From the NCBI GenBank assembly GCA_900110595.1, contig FOEZ01000001.1, forward strand, positions 186,001-250,000: DNA of 64,000 nt, given 5' to 3'. Source of the DNA: Arthrobacter sp. OV608 (GTDB lineage Bacteria > Actinomycetota > Actinomycetes > Actinomycetales > Micrococcaceae). The position numbers and the translations under genes are program-made. Of this stretch, positions 18,284 to 27,764 are shown piece after piece; position 1 is the stretch's first letter, and each line of letters begins with the position of its first letter. Below the pieces are notes generated by a model. It worked only from the letters and a program-made list of their open reading frames with translations, had not been told where the DNA came from and did no database searches.

Positions 18284-19217
18284 TAATAGCCACTACGTGG
18301 CCCCCATCGAGGAAACCCCGCTGCTGGCCACGGATGCGGTCAAGACTGACCAGGCACCCCTCAGCCTGTGGTCGGACGCCTGGCGCAAGCTCCGCCGTCG
18401 TCCGCTGTTCATTATCTCGGCGCTGCTCATCCTGGCCCTGGCAGTGGTTGCGCTGTTCCCCGGCCTGTTCACGTCCGTTGCCCCCAATGAAGGCTGTGAA
18501 CTGGCCAATTCGGAGGGCGGCCCCATGGCCGGGCACCCCTTCGGCTTCACGTTCCAGGGCTGCGACATCTACTCCCGCGTCATTCATGGCACCCAGGCGT
18601 CAATGTCCGTCGGTATCCTCTCGGTGCTGTGCGTGTTGGTCATCGGTGTCACCTTCGGTGCCCTCGCCGGCTACTACGGTGGCTGGATCGACGCCGTGCT
18701 GGCCCGACTGGGCGACATCTTCTTTGCGCTGCCGCTCATTCTCGGTGCGCTGGTCATCACCCAGCTGCCCTTTTTCCGCGAGAACAAAAGCGTCTGGACC
18801 GTGGTCTTTGTGATCTCGCTCCTGGCGTGGCCGCAGATGGCCCGCATCACCCGCGGTGCCGTCATTGAGGTGCGTAACGCGGACTTCGTCACGGCAGCCC
18901 AGGCTTTGGGCGTCTCCAGGTTCAGCGCACTGGTTCGGCATGTGTTGCCGAACGCCCTCGCTCCGATTATTGTCCTGGCCACCCTGGAACTCGGCGTCTT
19001 TATTGTCGCCGAAGCAACGCTGTCCTTCCTGGGGATCGGCCTGCCCCAGAGCATCATGTCCTGGGGTAACGATATCGCCGGCGCACAGGCATCGATCCGA
19101 ACCAAGCCGGAAATCATGCTGTACCCGGCCGCGGCTCTTTCCATTACGGTACTGAGCTTCATCATGCTGGGCGACGCGGTACGTGACGCCCTTGATCCCA
19201 AGAGCCGCCAGCGATGA
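18273..19217 (+). CDS. peptide/nickel ABC transporter permease, DppC/OppC type
   Basis: 314-aa second permease. About 45 cytoplasmic residues precede the first membrane segment, as in other DppC proteins. The EAA loop FVTAAQALGVSRFSALVRHV sits near 205-225 and LSFLGIGLPQSIMSWGNDIA follows, both family hallmarks. ATG 18273 lies within the end of the upstream permease. An in-frame ATG at 18246 is rejected because it would deepen the overlap and add non-family residues. The stop overlaps the ATPase start (ATGA). Confidence 0.93.
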   Translation: MTSNNSHYVAPIEETPLLATDAVKTDQAPLSLWSDAWRKLRRRPLFIISALLILALAVVALFPGLFTSVAPNEGCELANSEGGPMAGHPFGFTFQGCDIYSRVIHGTQASMSVGILSVLCVLVIGVTFGALAGYYGGWIDAVLARLGDIFFALPLILGALVITQLPFFRENKSVWTVVFVISLLAWPQMARITRGAVIEVRNADFVTAAQALGVSRFSALVRHVLPNALAPIIVLATLELGVFIVAEATLSFLGIGLPQSIMSWGNDIAGAQASIRTKPEIMLYPAAALSITVLSFIMLGDAVRDALDPKSRQR

Positions 19218-20935
19218 GAGACAAAGAGATGACAACTCCAGAAATACGCATCGCGGAGGCCGGCACCACGGGGACCAGGCCGCTGCTGGAGATCCGCGAC
19301 CTCGCCATTACCTTCAAGACCAGCGGCGGGGAAGTCCAGGCGGTCCGCGATGCACACTTGACCATCATGCCCGGTGAGACAGTGGCCATTGTGGGGGAGT
19401 CCGGCTCCGGTAAGTCCACCACCGCGCTGGCTGCGATCGGCCTGCTTCCATCCAACGGCCGGGTTTCCGGCGGCCAGATCCTGCTCGACGGCGAAGACAT
19501 CGCGCATGCACCCGAGAAGCGCATGATCGAGTTGCGCGGAAACACCATCGGCATGGTGCCGCAGGACCCGATGTCCAACCTGAACCCGGTGTGGAAGATC
19601 GGTTACCAGGTTCGCGAAACGCTCCGCGCAAATGGCCAGCCCAGCGGTCCGGATGACGTCGCCAAGGTACTCTCGGAGGCCGGCCTGCCGGACGCCCACC
19701 GACGTGCCAAACAGTACCCGCACGAGTTCTCCGGCGGCATGCGGCAGCGCGCCCTGATCGCTATCGGGCTCTCCTGCCAGCCCCGGCTGCTGATCGCTGA
19801 CGAGCCCACCTCAGCCCTCGATGTCACAGTGCAGCGGCAGATCCTGGACCACCTGGACACGATGACTACCGACCTGGGCACCGCCGTGCTGCTCATCACC
19901 CATGACCTGGGGCTGGCAGCCGAACGGGCCGACAAGGTAGTGGTGATGTACCAGGGCCGCGTGGTGGAGGCAGGACCTTCCCTGGAACTGCTGCAAAACC
20001 CGCAGCATCCTTACACCAGGAGGCTCGTGGAGTCCGCACCGTCCCTGGCCAGCCGAAGGATCCAGGCTGCCAGGGAACAGGGCGTGGAGGCCGCGGACCT
20101 GCTTGCCCCGGCAGCCGAGCCCGCCGCGGCGGATAACGTCCTCCAGATCCAGGACTTGCGCAAGGTGTACAAGCTCCGGCAGGGACTGGGTAAGTCATCG
20201 GACTTCGCGGCCGTGGACGGCGTCAGCTTCGATGTGAAGCGGGGAACCACCACGGCGATCGTGGGGGAGTCGGGGTCCGGGAAGTCGACGGTGGCCAAGA
20301 TGGTCCTCCAACTGGAGAAGCCCACCGAAGGCAGGATCCTGTTCGACGGCGTGGACACGTCAGCCCTCAAACCCGGGGACCTGTTCAAGTTCCGGCGCCG
20401 GGTACAGCCCATCTTCCAGGACCCCTACGGTTCGCTCGACCCGATGTACAACATCTTCCGGACGATCGAAGAACCGTTGCGGGTCCATAAGATCGGCAAC
20501 AAGGAGAGCCGGGAGAAGAAGGTCCGGGAACTGCTGGACCAGGTGGCACTGCCGCAATCGGCCATGCAGCGGTACCCGAACGAACTCTCGGGCGGCCAGC
20601 GGCAGCGTGTTGCCATTGCCCGTGCGCTTGCCCTTGACCCGGAAGTCATCATCTGTGACGAAGCGGTGTCCGCCCTGGACGTGCTGGTGCAGGCACAGGT
20701 ACTGAACCTGCTGGCTGACCTCCAGGCCAACCTGGGGCTGACGTACCTTTTCATCACCCATGACCTTGCTGTGGTCCGGCAGATCGCCGACCATGTCTGC
20801 GTGATGGAAAAGGGACGCCTGGTGGAGACCGGCTCTACGGATAACGTCTTCGAATCCCCCGAGCAGGACTACACGAAGGCGCTCCTCAATGCCATCCCAG
20901 GTGCGAAGCTGATGCTTCCGCCGGAAGTCGCCTAG
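19214..20935 (+). CDS. fused dual ATP-binding protein of peptide ABC transporter (DppD-DppF type)
   Basis: 573-aa protein with two complete nucleotide-binding domains, replacing separate DppD and DppF. Domain 1 has Walker A GESGSGKST at 61-69, signature FSGGMRQ at 172-178 and Walker B LLIADEP at about 192-198. Domain 2 has GESGSGKST at 351-359 and LSGGQRQ at 458-464. The linker (about 280-308) is Ala-rich. Each half keeps the Opp/Dpp C-terminal region (NPQHPYTRRLVESAP; SPEQDYTKALLNAIP). It couples to dppC by an ATGA overlap. ATG 19229 is an alternative start. It ends the operon. Confidence 0.93.
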   Translation: MRDKEMTTPEIRIAEAGTTGTRPLLEIRDLAITFKTSGGEVQAVRDAHLTIMPGETVAIVGESGSGKSTTALAAIGLLPSNGRVSGGQILLDGEDIAHAPEKRMIELRGNTIGMVPQDPMSNLNPVWKIGYQVRETLRANGQPSGPDDVAKVLSEAGLPDAHRRAKQYPHEFSGGMRQRALIAIGLSCQPRLLIADEPTSALDVTVQRQILDHLDTMTTDLGTAVLLITHDLGLAAERADKVVVMYQGRVVEAGPSLELLQNPQHPYTRRLVESAPSLASRRIQAAREQGVEAADLLAPAAEPAAADNVLQIQDLRKVYKLRQGLGKSSDFAAVDGVSFDVKRGTTTAIVGESGSGKSTVAKMVLQLEKPTEGRILFDGVDTSALKPGDLFKFRRRVQPIFQDPYGSLDPMYNIFRTIEEPLRVHKIGNKESREKKVRELLDQVALPQSAMQRYPNELSGGQRQRVAIARALALDPEVIICDEAVSALDVLVQAQVLNLLADLQANLGLTYLFITHDLAVVRQIADHVCVMEKGRLVETGSTDNVFESPEQDYTKALLNAIPGAKLMLPPEVA

Positions 20936-20950
20936 CCGCCTTTCCTCCCG

Positions 20951-20998
20951 TTAAACGAGTGGAGCCGGAGCCTGTTGGCTCCGGCTCCATGCGTTTAA
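20951..20998. terminator. bidirectional hairpin between the peptide ABC operon and the SGNH gene
   Basis: A perfect 12-bp stem (20961-20972 with 20977-20988, TGTT loop) is nested in an outer TTAAACG/CGTTTAA pair (20951-20957, 20992-20998). It lies between convergent genes. The symmetric AT-rich outer arms give short T tracts on both strands. Confidence 0.75.
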
Positions 20999-21004
20999 GC
21001 CCCG

Positions 21005-21868
21005 TCAGTCCTGGAAAGAATCAGTCCCGCTTCCGGCCGCCAAAGCCGGAGTTTGTTCCACGGTCAGCTTCCGCTCCAAACCCAGGTCCCGGAGCCGGCG
21101 CTCCAGCAGCGCCCCCAGTGCGCGGCGGCCATTGGGATTCATATGCACTGAGTCCGCGAGGTCCTTGGCCAGGCCGTACCTGGTGAGCCAGTCGCCCACC
21201 GAAACAAAGGGGAGGTTGTGGGCGGCGGCTACCGAGCCCAGCAACGTATCTACCTCCGTCCGGCGCCCGCCCCCGTTGCCTTCGCCGCGGGCCAGCGTCC
21301 CTATCATGGCAATGCGGGTTCCCGGGTAGCGGTTCCTGAGCTCAGTGATCAAACGCTCCGCGTTGCCGGTGATCCGGCTGTCCGACGCTCCGGTTGTAGC
21401 GTCGTTGCCGCCGCCTTGGACAACGATGAGCGCCGGTGTACCGGAAGGCAGGAGCCAGTCACCCCGCAGGAGGGCATCAATGTAATTGCCCGTTTTTCCG
21501 TTGGCGGACACGAACCCGGTGCCGCCCCGCCCGCAGTAGTACACCTGGTACCCCGCGGCCTCCAGGCCTTGGCGGGGCCAGCCATCGGTTGGTTCCGATT
21601 GCGAGTCCCCAATCAGGAGGACCGTCCTGCTGATGTTGGGGACCACGGCTTCAAGCCGCCCATTAGCCGGATTGAGGATTCGTGAACCGGCCGCAGCCTG
21701 ATGTGTTGCGGCAGTCCCGGGCTGCCCCGCAGCGGCGGCCTGCGCTTGGGAAGAGGCAGAAGACCCGGCCGGCATTCCGCAGCCGGACAAGGCAAGAAGG
21801 CAGGACACCGCGATCACGGCAGCGGCTCCGGACGCCGCAGAACGGGTCCGGGCCTGGGCTTTTCGCAT
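21005..21868 (-). CDS. SGNH/GDSL-family hydrolase lipoprotein
   Basis: 287-aa predicted surface lipoprotein: basic N-terminus, hydrophobic segment, lipobox LSGC with Cys 30, then a Ser/Ala/Gln-rich linker (31-60). The SGNH fold shows block I GDSQS with nucleophile S89, a block III-like GGGND at 152-156, and the catalytic pair D239/H242 (DSVHMNPNG). The family covers esterases, lipases and carbohydrate acetylesterases, so cell-wall or glycan deacetylation is possible but unproven. ATG 21868 is chosen since the signal peptide begins there and GAAAGA precedes it. Confidence 0.82.
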   Translation of the reverse strand: MRKAQARTRSAASGAAAVIAVSCLLALSGCGMPAGSSASSQAQAAAAGQPGTAATHQAAAGSRILNPANGRLEAVVPNISRTVLLIGDSQSEPTDGWPRQGLEAAGYQVYYCGRGGTGFVSANGKTGNYIDALLRGDWLLPSGTPALIVVQGGGNDATTGASDSRITGNAERLITELRNRYPGTRIAMIGTLARGEGNGGGRRTEVDTLLGSVAAAHNLPFVSVGDWLTRYGLAKDLADSVHMNPNGRRALGALLERRLRDLGLERKLTVEQTPALAAGSGTDSFQD

Positions 21869-21991
21869 GTGGTGTCTTTCGGGCTTGCATGGAGTGTCAG
21901 AGCAATCATGTGGCATGGAGGCAGGTTTGGCCAGTGATTTTGGTCACTGATTTTTGCCGGCCGCGTTGACGCAGGGCGGCTGTGGGCGCTG

Positions 21992-22038
21992 TTGGCTGGC
22001 AGAAAATTTAGGCCTATTAATGCCGCAGACGCTAGACT
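21992..22038 (+). promoter_or_regulatory. candidate promoter(s) for typA
   Basis: TTGGCT (21992-21997), a 17-nt spacer and TATTAA (22015-22020) form one candidate. TAGACT (22033-22038) is a second -10. Both lie in the 272-nt gap before typA and imply a 5' leader of about 95-115 nt. Confidence 0.4.
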
Positions 22039-22140
22039 GGGGGAAGCAGCCCTGTGCAAAGGGCATGATCCGTCGTGCGTTCCAGTTGGAAATGTCGCGA
22101 TACAACAGCTGACTTTCACCACTGAATCGAGCCATTACGC

Positions 22141-24069
22141 ATGTCTGAAACCACCACCAACACCGCGGTAGCCACTGCATCACGCAGTGACCTCCGCAAC
22201 GTCGCGATTGTGGCCCACGTTGACCACGGCAAGACCACCCTGGTCGACGCCATGCTCAAGCAGACCAACTCCTTTGCCGAGCACAACCACCTCGAAGACC
22301 GCGTGATGGACTCCGGTGACCTTGAGCGCGAAAAGGGCATCACCATCCTGGCCAAGAACACCACCGTTGCCTACAACGGTCCGTCGTCCAACGGCGAGAC
22401 CATCACCATCAACGTTATTGACACCCCGGGCCACGCCGACTTCGGCGGCGAGGTGGAGCGCGGACTGTCCATGGTTGATGGTGTTGTGCTGCTCGTTGAC
22501 GCATCGGAAGGTCCGTTGCCGCAGACCCGCTTCGTGCTCCGCAAGGCCTTGGCCGCCCACCTGCCCGTGATCCTGCTGGTCAATAAGACCGACCGCCCCG
22601 ACGCACGCATCGACGAAGTGGTCCACGAGTCCATGGACCTGCTCCTCGGCCTGGCGTCGGATCTTGCCGACGAAGTCCCGGATTTGGACCTGGACAAGGT
22701 TCTTGAGGTCCCGGTTGTTTACGCCGCCGCCAAGGTTGGCCGCGCCTCCCTGGAGCAGCCCGCTAACGGTGCCGCTCCGGACAATGAGGACCTTGAGCCG
22801 CTGTTCAAGACCATCATCGAGCACATCCCGGCGCCGACCTACAACCCGGAAGGTGTCCTGCAGGCGCACGTCACCAACCTGGACGCTTCACCGTTCCTGG
22901 GCCGCCTGGCGCTGCTCCGCATCTACAACGGCACGCTGCGCAAGGGCCAGACCGTTGCCTGGGCACGCGCCAACGGTGAGCTCAAAAACGTCAAGATCAC
23001 CGAACTGCTGGCCACCAAGGCCCTGGACCGCGTTCCGGCTGAGTCTGCAGGCCCCGGCGAGATTGTCGCCGTCGCCGGCATCGAGGAAATCACCATCGGC
23101 GAGACTTTGACCGACGCCGAGAACCCGCAGCCGCTGCCGCTGATCACCGTGGACGATCCCGCGATCTCCATGACCATCGGTATCAACACCTCCCCGCTGG
23201 CCGGCAAGGTCAAGGGCGCCAAGGTCACCGCGCGCCAGGTGAAGGACCGCCTGGATAAGGAACTGATCGGTAACGTCTCCATCAAGGTGCTCCCCACCGA
23301 GCGTCCTGACGCCTGGGAAGTCCAGGGCCGTGGCGAGCTCGCCCTGGCCATCCTCGTGGAGCAGATGCGCCGCGAAGGCTTCGAACTGACCGTTGGCAAG
23401 CCGCAGGTTGTCACCAAGACCATCGACGGCAAGATCCACGAGCCGATGGAACACATGACTATCGACGTACCCGAAGAGTACCTCGGCGCTGTGACCCAGT
23501 TGATGGCAGCCCGCAAGGGCCGCATGACCAACATGGCCAACCACGGCACCGGCTGGTGCCGGATGGAATTCATTGTTCCCGCCCGTGGCCTGATCGGCTT
23601 CCGCACCAAGTTCCTCACGGACACCCGCGGCGCCGGCATCGCCGCCTCCATCTCCGAGGGCTACGAGCCCTGGGCCGGCCCCATCGAGTACCGCACCAAC
23701 GGCTCCATGGTCGCAGACCGCGCCGGCGTGGTGACCCCGTTCGCCATGATCAACCTGCAGGAACGCGGTTCCTTCTTCGTCAAGCCCACCTCCGAGGTGT
23801 ACGAGGGCATGATTGTTGGCGAGAACTCCCGCGCCGACGACATGGACGTCAACATCACGAAGGAAAAGAAGCTCACCAACATGCGTGCCGCTTCCTCGGA
23901 CACCTTCGAGAACCTGACCCCGCCGCGCGACCTCACCCTCGAAGAGTCGCTGGAATTCGCCCGCGAAGACGAGTGCGTCGAGGTAACGCCGGAGTCCATC
24001 CGCATCCGGAAGGTCATCCTGGACACGAACGAGCGTGCAAAGGCCAACCGCGCCCGCGCCAAGGCCTAG
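22141..24069 (+). CDS. typA: translational GTPase TypA/BipA
   Basis: 642-aa ribosome-binding GTPase of the EF-G/LepA superfamily, involved in 50S maturation and stress or cold adaptation. G1 AHVDHGKTT is at about 25-33, G3 DTPGHADF and G4 NKTD are intact, and the BipA-specific C-terminal region follows [13 protein letters not shown]. Full family length (E. coli BipA 607 aa), with actinobacterial insertions around 210-235. Monocistronic, with a long leader and its own terminator. Confidence 0.97.
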   Translation: MSETTTNTAVATASRSDLRNVAIVAHVDHGKTTLVDAMLKQTNSFAEHNHLEDRVMDSGDLEREKGITILAKNTTVAYNGPSSNGETITINVIDTPGHADFGGEVERGLSMVDGVVLLVDASEGPLPQTRFVLRKALAAHLPVILLVNKTDRPDARIDEVVHESMDLLLGLASDLADEVPDLDLDKVLEVPVVYAAAKVGRASLEQPANGAAPDNEDLEPLFKTIIEHIPAPTYNPEGVLQAHVTNLDASPFLGRLALLRIYNGTLRKGQTVAWARANGELKNVKITELLATKALDRVPAESAGPGEIVAVAGIEEITIGETLTDAENPQPLPLITVDDPAISMTIGINTSPLAGKVKGAKVTARQVKDRLDKELIGNVSIKVLPTERPDAWEVQGRGELALAILVEQMRREGFELTVGKPQVVTKTIDGKIHEPMEHMTIDVPEEYLGAVTQLMAARKGRMTNMANHGTGWCRMEFIVPARGLIGFRTKFLTDTRGAGIAASISEGYEPWAGPIEYRTNGSMVADRAGVVTPFAMINLQERGSFFVKPTSEVYEGMIVGENSRADDMDVNITKEKKLTNMRAASSDTFENLTPPRDLTLEESLEFAREDECVEVTPESIRIRKVILDTNERAKANRARAKA

Positions 24070-24086
24070 CCAGCACCGTAGCTCCA

Positions 24087-24124
24087 AAGAAAGCCACCGG
24101 CACCCCGCCGGTGGCTTTCTTCGT
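24087..24124 (+). terminator. rho-independent terminator of typA
   Basis: A perfect 15-bp stem, AAGAAAGCCACCGGC (24087-24101) with its complement at 24107-24121 around ACCCC, ends in a TTTCTTC tract. Confidence 0.88.
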
Positions 24125-24189
24125 ACCGCCGTGCGCAGCGAAACCGCGGTTCAGTGCCCGAGGGCAGTCCCTGCGCCCTGAGGGTCGAC

Positions 24190-24429
24190 TCAGGCGCGCG
24201 GCCTTCGCCGCTCCGGCGCCGGCGGAACCTCCTTGGCTGCCACAACAAGCTCAAGGGGAATCACGACGTCGGCCTGCCGGGTGCGGATGGTGCACGCACC
24301 GGCGTCGCACGCCACCAGGTGTCCCAGTGCATCAGTGAGCCCGCCCTCGATGCGGTACCGCACCACCACCCGTGTTCCGGAAGCGGCGGCAAGGAGGAAC
24401 CCTGCGGGGGAGGGGACAGGTAGACTCAC
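24190..24429 (-). CDS. small SH3-like domain protein related to the N-terminus of Rv0428c-type acetyltransferases
   Basis: 79-aa protein with a core running from RVVVRYRIEGGLTDALGHLV to TIRTRQADVVIPLELVVAAK. From memory this resembles the SH3-like domain that precedes the GNAT domain in M. tuberculosis Rv0428c, but here it stands alone with no acetyltransferase. The tail is Pro/Arg-rich. Two adjacent GTG codons exist; 24429 is preferred because a TAGTAT -10 box at 24436-24441 sits exactly 6 nt before it, implying a leaderless mRNA. It is divergent from fdxA. Function unknown. Confidence 0.7.
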   Translation of the reverse strand: MSLPVPSPAGFLLAAASGTRVVVRYRIEGGLTDALGHLVACDAGACTIRTRQADVVIPLELVVAAKEVPPAPERRRPRA

Positions 24430-24441
24430 CACTTCATACTA
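24427..24441 (-). promoter_or_regulatory. leaderless promoter of the small SH3-like gene
   Basis: On the minus strand TAGTAT (24441-24436) is followed by 6 nt and GTG 24429, the spacing that puts the transcription start on the start codon. Confidence 0.45.
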
Positions 24442-24579
24442 AATGGCTTCACACAAGGAGCCCGGCTAGGTTCGCAGTAACGGGCTGGGAGATAATAGGC
24501 TCAGATGTCAAGAGTCCGGCCAGGTTGCCGGACGCAACAGCCGGCGGGACGCCGGAACCAACGTGGAGAGGCAAGGGAC

Positions 24580-24906
24580 GTGACGTACGTAATCGCGCAG
24601 CCGTGTGTAGATGTCAAGGACAAGGCATGTATCGAAGAATGCCCGGTCGACTGCATCTATGAGGGTGAGCGTTCGCTGTACATCCATCCGGACGAATGCG
24701 TCGACTGCGGAGCCTGCGAACCGGTATGCCCGGTGGAGGCCATCTACTACGAGGACGACACCCCGGACGAGTGGGCCGACTACTACAAGGCCAACGTTGA
24801 GTTCTTCGACGACCTCGGCTCACCGGGCGGCGCAGCGAAGATCGGCAACACCGGCAAGGACCACCCGATGATCGCCGCACTGCCTCCGCAGAACCAAGAC
24901 CACTGA
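24580..24906 (+). CDS. fdxA: 7Fe ferredoxin (FdxA type)
   Basis: 108-aa [3Fe-4S][4Fe-4S] ferredoxin. Cysteines at 9, 17, 21, 25, 40, 43, 46 and 50 follow the 7Fe pattern in which the fourth (C25) is not a usual ligand. The acidic C-terminal extension (YYEDDTPDEWADYYKANVEF) is typical of actinobacterial FdxA. GTG 24580 is chosen because MTYVIAQPC is the conserved N-terminus and a GAGAGG site precedes it. The gene lies 14 nt upstream of dapC, a pairing also present in mycobacteria (fdxC-Rv1178), so the two are probably co-transcribed. A TAGGCT at 24496-24501 is a candidate -10. Confidence 0.96.
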   Translation: MTYVIAQPCVDVKDKACIEECPVDCIYEGERSLYIHPDECVDCGACEPVCPVEAIYYEDDTPDEWADYYKANVEFFDDLGSPGGAAKIGNTGKDHPMIAALPPQNQDH

Positions 24907-24920
24907 CGCAGGCTGGAACG

Positions 24921-26069
24921 GTGACCGCAGCAGTGAATACGTTTGGCCTTGACCTGCCCGACTACCCGTGGGAGGCCATGGCGCCGTATCTCGCGAAGGC
25001 CTCGGAGCATCCCGGGGGAGCCGTCAATCTGTCCATTGGTACTCCGGTGGATCCCACGCCCGCGCTCATTCAGGACGCCCTGAAGGCCGCCGCCGATGCC
25101 CCCGGTTACCCCACGGTCCATGGCACGCCTGCCCTGCGGGAAGCCATTGCCGCATGGTTCGAACGCCGCCGCGGAGTGGCCGGACTGGACCCCCGCAACA
25201 TCATGCCCACGGTCGGCTCAAAGGAACTCGTGGCATGGCTCCCGCTCCTGCTCGGGCTTAAGCCGGGGGACGTCGTCGTACGCCCCAAGGTTGCCTACCC
25301 CACGTACGATATCGGCGCAACGCTCGCCGGCGTCACCTCCGTGGCCACGGACAACCTGGACGAGCTCGACGACGCCACCCGCTCGCGTGTCCGGCTGATC
25401 TGGGTCAATTCCCCCGGAAACCCCACGGGCAGCGTCCGCGGCGTCGAATCCCTGAAGGCGCTCGTACAGCAGGCCAGGGAACTGGGCGCCGTGGTGGCGT
25501 CCGACGAATGCTACGCAGAGCTGGGCTGGGGCGACTGGGATGTCCAGCGCGGCGGCCAGCCTGTACCGAGCATCCTGGACCCGCTGGTGGCCGGCGGATC
25601 CCACCAGGGTCTGCTTGCCGTGTACTCGCTGAGCAAGCAGTCCAATGTGGCCGGCTACCGGGCAGCATTTGTGGCCGGCGATCCGGACCTGATGCCCAAC
25701 CTCGTCAACAGCCGCAAGCATGCGGGCATGATCGTTCCCTACCCGGTGCAGGAAGCCATGCGGGTGGCACTGGGCGACGACGCGCATGTCGAGGCACAGA
25801 AGGACCTGTACCGCGGCCGCCGGGAACGGCTGGTTCCGGCGCTGCTGGATTTCGGGCTGGAGATCAAGGAGTCCGACGCCGGTCTCTACCTTTGGTCGAC
25901 GGCGGGAGAGAGTACCTGGGACACGGTAGCCCGGCTGGCGGAGCGCGGCATCGTAGTGGGTCCCGGCGTCTTTTACGGCGAGGCCGGCAACGGCTACGTC
26001 CGGGTTGCCCTTACGGGAAGCGACGAAAGGATCGACGCTGCCGTGGCCCGGCTGGCTTCGGCACCGTAA
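24921..26069 (+). CDS. dapC: succinyldiaminopimelate transaminase
   Basis: 382-aa PLP aminotransferase of the actinobacterial DapC group, transferring an amino group from glutamate to N-succinyl-2-amino-6-ketopimelate in lysine/DAP synthesis. NSPGNPTG is at 163-170, SDECYAELGW from 194 with PLP-contact D195, and Schiff-base lysine K239 in YSLSKQSNVAGYR. GTG start 14 nt after fdxA. Length matches the family (360-390 aa). The substrates of DapC and DapE flank each other in the pathway, and dapD and dapE lie 5-7 kb downstream. Confidence 0.93.
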   Translation: MTAAVNTFGLDLPDYPWEAMAPYLAKASEHPGGAVNLSIGTPVDPTPALIQDALKAAADAPGYPTVHGTPALREAIAAWFERRRGVAGLDPRNIMPTVGSKELVAWLPLLLGLKPGDVVVRPKVAYPTYDIGATLAGVTSVATDNLDELDDATRSRVRLIWVNSPGNPTGSVRGVESLKALVQQARELGAVVASDECYAELGWGDWDVQRGGQPVPSILDPLVAGGSHQGLLAVYSLSKQSNVAGYRAAFVAGDPDLMPNLVNSRKHAGMIVPYPVQEAMRVALGDDAHVEAQKDLYRGRRERLVPALLDFGLEIKESDAGLYLWSTAGESTWDTVARLAERGIVVGPGVFYGEAGNGYVRVALTGSDERIDAAVARLASAP

Positions 26070-26330
26070 TTGTCAGGGCGCCGCGCCAGGCGCAGCGTCG
26101 TAACATAGGTGTGACTCCGGACACATCCGCCGCATTTTAGGGCATTTTGGAACGTCGCGGATTAGTGACACCCGCTAAGGAGATGTACTTTTTAAGTGAC
26201 TATCAATGGTGGCTTTCTACAAGAAGGCAGCCCGGGTGTTGGAACCTGTCTCTTCAGGCTTCGTGCGCGGCTCACCTGATGTTGGATCAAGCTTTCGACA
26301 GAGGCCCAGACGCCTCATGAAGGGGACTCC
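26070..26330 (+). other. gltA upstream region
   Basis: A 261-nt gap with no dependable gene. It holds AT-rich patches suited to a promoter (for example TAACAT near 26101 and TTTTTAAG near 26189) and a 45-codon reading frame at 26183-26320 discussed separately. Confidence 0.4.
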
Positions 26331-27617
26331 ATGACTGAGACCAACAATGCTGCGACCCTGCTCCACTCCGGAGGCGAGCTCAAGCTGCCGCGCATCCAGG
26401 TTGTTGAAGGGAACGAAGGCTACGACGTTTCCAAACTGCTGAAGCAGACGGGCGCAGTCACCTTTGACCCCGGCTTCATGAACACAGCAGCGACGACTTC
26501 GGCTATCACCTACATCGACGGCGATGCTGGCATCCTGCGCTACCGCGGGTACCCCATCGAACAGCTGGCACAGCACTCCAGCTTCCTTGAGGTGTCCTAC
26601 CTGCTGATCTACGGCAACCTGCCCACTCCCACGGAGCTGGAAGAATTCGACCAAAAGATCCGCCGGCACACCCTGCTGCACGAGGAGCTCAAGGGCTTCT
26701 TCGGCGGCTTCCCGCGGGACGCGCACCCCATGCCAGTCTTGTCCTCGGCCGTTTCGGCGCTGTCCACGTTCTACCAGGACTCGCTGGACCCGTTCAACGC
26801 CGAGCAGGTGGAAGTTTCCACCATCCGCCTCATGGCCAAGCTTCCGGTTATCGCGGCCTACGCCCACAAGAAGTCCATCGGCCAGCCCATGCTGTACCCG
26901 GACAACTCGAACAACCTCGTGGAGAACTTCCTGCGCCTCAGCTTCGGGCTTCCGGCTGAGCAGTACGAGGTGGACCCGATCGTGGCCAAGGCACTGGACC
27001 TGCTCCTGATCCTGCACGCGGACCACGAGCAGAACTGCTCCACGTCCACTGTGCGCCTCGTGGGCTCCTCTAACGCCAACCTCTTCGCCTCCGTCTCCGC
27101 AGGCATCAACGCCCTCTTCGGCCCGGCCCACGGCGGTGCCAACGAGGCTGTGCTGAAGATGCTCCGCCAGATCCAGGCCGAGGGCACCAAGCCCGAGGAC
27201 TACATGGAGAAGGTCAAGAACAAGGAAGACGGCGTGCGCCTCATGGGCTTCGGCCACCGCGTCTACAAGAACTACGATCCGCGGGCCAAGATCGTCAAGG
27301 CTACCGCCCACGAGATCCTCAGCAAGCTGGGTGGCAACGACGAACTGATGGACATCGCCCTCCGCTTGGAAGAGAAGGCGCTCAGCGATGATTACTTCAT
27401 CCAGCGCAAGCTCTACCCCAACGTGGACTTCTACACCGGCCTCATCTACAAGGCTATGGGCTTCCCCGAGAAGATGTTCACCGTGCTCTTTGCCATGGGG
27501 CGCCTCCCGGGCTGGATTGCCCAGTGGCGCGAGATGATCAGCGACCCGAACACCAAGATCGGCCGCCCGCGCCAGCTCTACATCGGCGAGCCGGAGCGCG
27601 AATACCCCGCCCGCTAA
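26331..27617 (+). CDS. gltA: citrate synthase (type II)
   Basis: 428-aa citrate synthase, entry enzyme of the TCA cycle. Catalytic residues are H267 (FGPAHGGANEA), H309 (GFGHRVYKNYDPR) and D366 (PNVDFYTG), with H232 in LHADHEQNCSTST. The N-terminal domain and length place it among hexameric, NADH-type type II enzymes rather than the shorter 2-methylcitrate synthases. GAAGGGGACTCC precedes the ATG. Monocistronic, between dapC and galE. Confidence 0.97.
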   Translation: MTETNNAATLLHSGGELKLPRIQVVEGNEGYDVSKLLKQTGAVTFDPGFMNTAATTSAITYIDGDAGILRYRGYPIEQLAQHSSFLEVSYLLIYGNLPTPTELEEFDQKIRRHTLLHEELKGFFGGFPRDAHPMPVLSSAVSALSTFYQDSLDPFNAEQVEVSTIRLMAKLPVIAAYAHKKSIGQPMLYPDNSNNLVENFLRLSFGLPAEQYEVDPIVAKALDLLLILHADHEQNCSTSTVRLVGSSNANLFASVSAGINALFGPAHGGANEAVLKMLRQIQAEGTKPEDYMEKVKNKEDGVRLMGFGHRVYKNYDPRAKIVKATAHEILSKLGGNDELMDIALRLEEKALSDDYFIQRKLYPNVDFYTGLIYKAMGFPEKMFTVLFAMGRLPGWIAQWREMISDPNTKIGRPRQLYIGEPEREYPAR

Positions 27618-27640
27618 ATCCCCACCTGGCCCCAGAAGAC

Positions 27641-27684
27641 GAACGGCCGCCCACCTCATCGAGGTGGGCGGCCGTTCCTCGTTA
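27641..27684 (+). terminator. terminator of gltA
   Basis: A perfect 17-bp stem (27641-27657 with 27661-27677) with an ATC loop is followed by CTCGTT. The T-tract is weak but the stem is very stable. It lies between convergent gltA and galE. Confidence 0.78.
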
Positions 27685-27764
27685 ATCGCCAGCAAAGCAA
27701 GGCGGGGTCACTAAAGGCCCAATATGGAGTCCCCGAAGGGCAAGTTGTGACTTCGCGTTGCTGT

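Noticed and set aside
22888..24087. 399-codon open frame antisense to typA
   Set aside because: Gly/Val/His-rich shadow of a clear GTPase gene.
26217..27695. 492-codon open frame antisense to gltA
   Set aside because: Overlaps all of the citrate synthase catalytic residues on the other strand and resembles no family.
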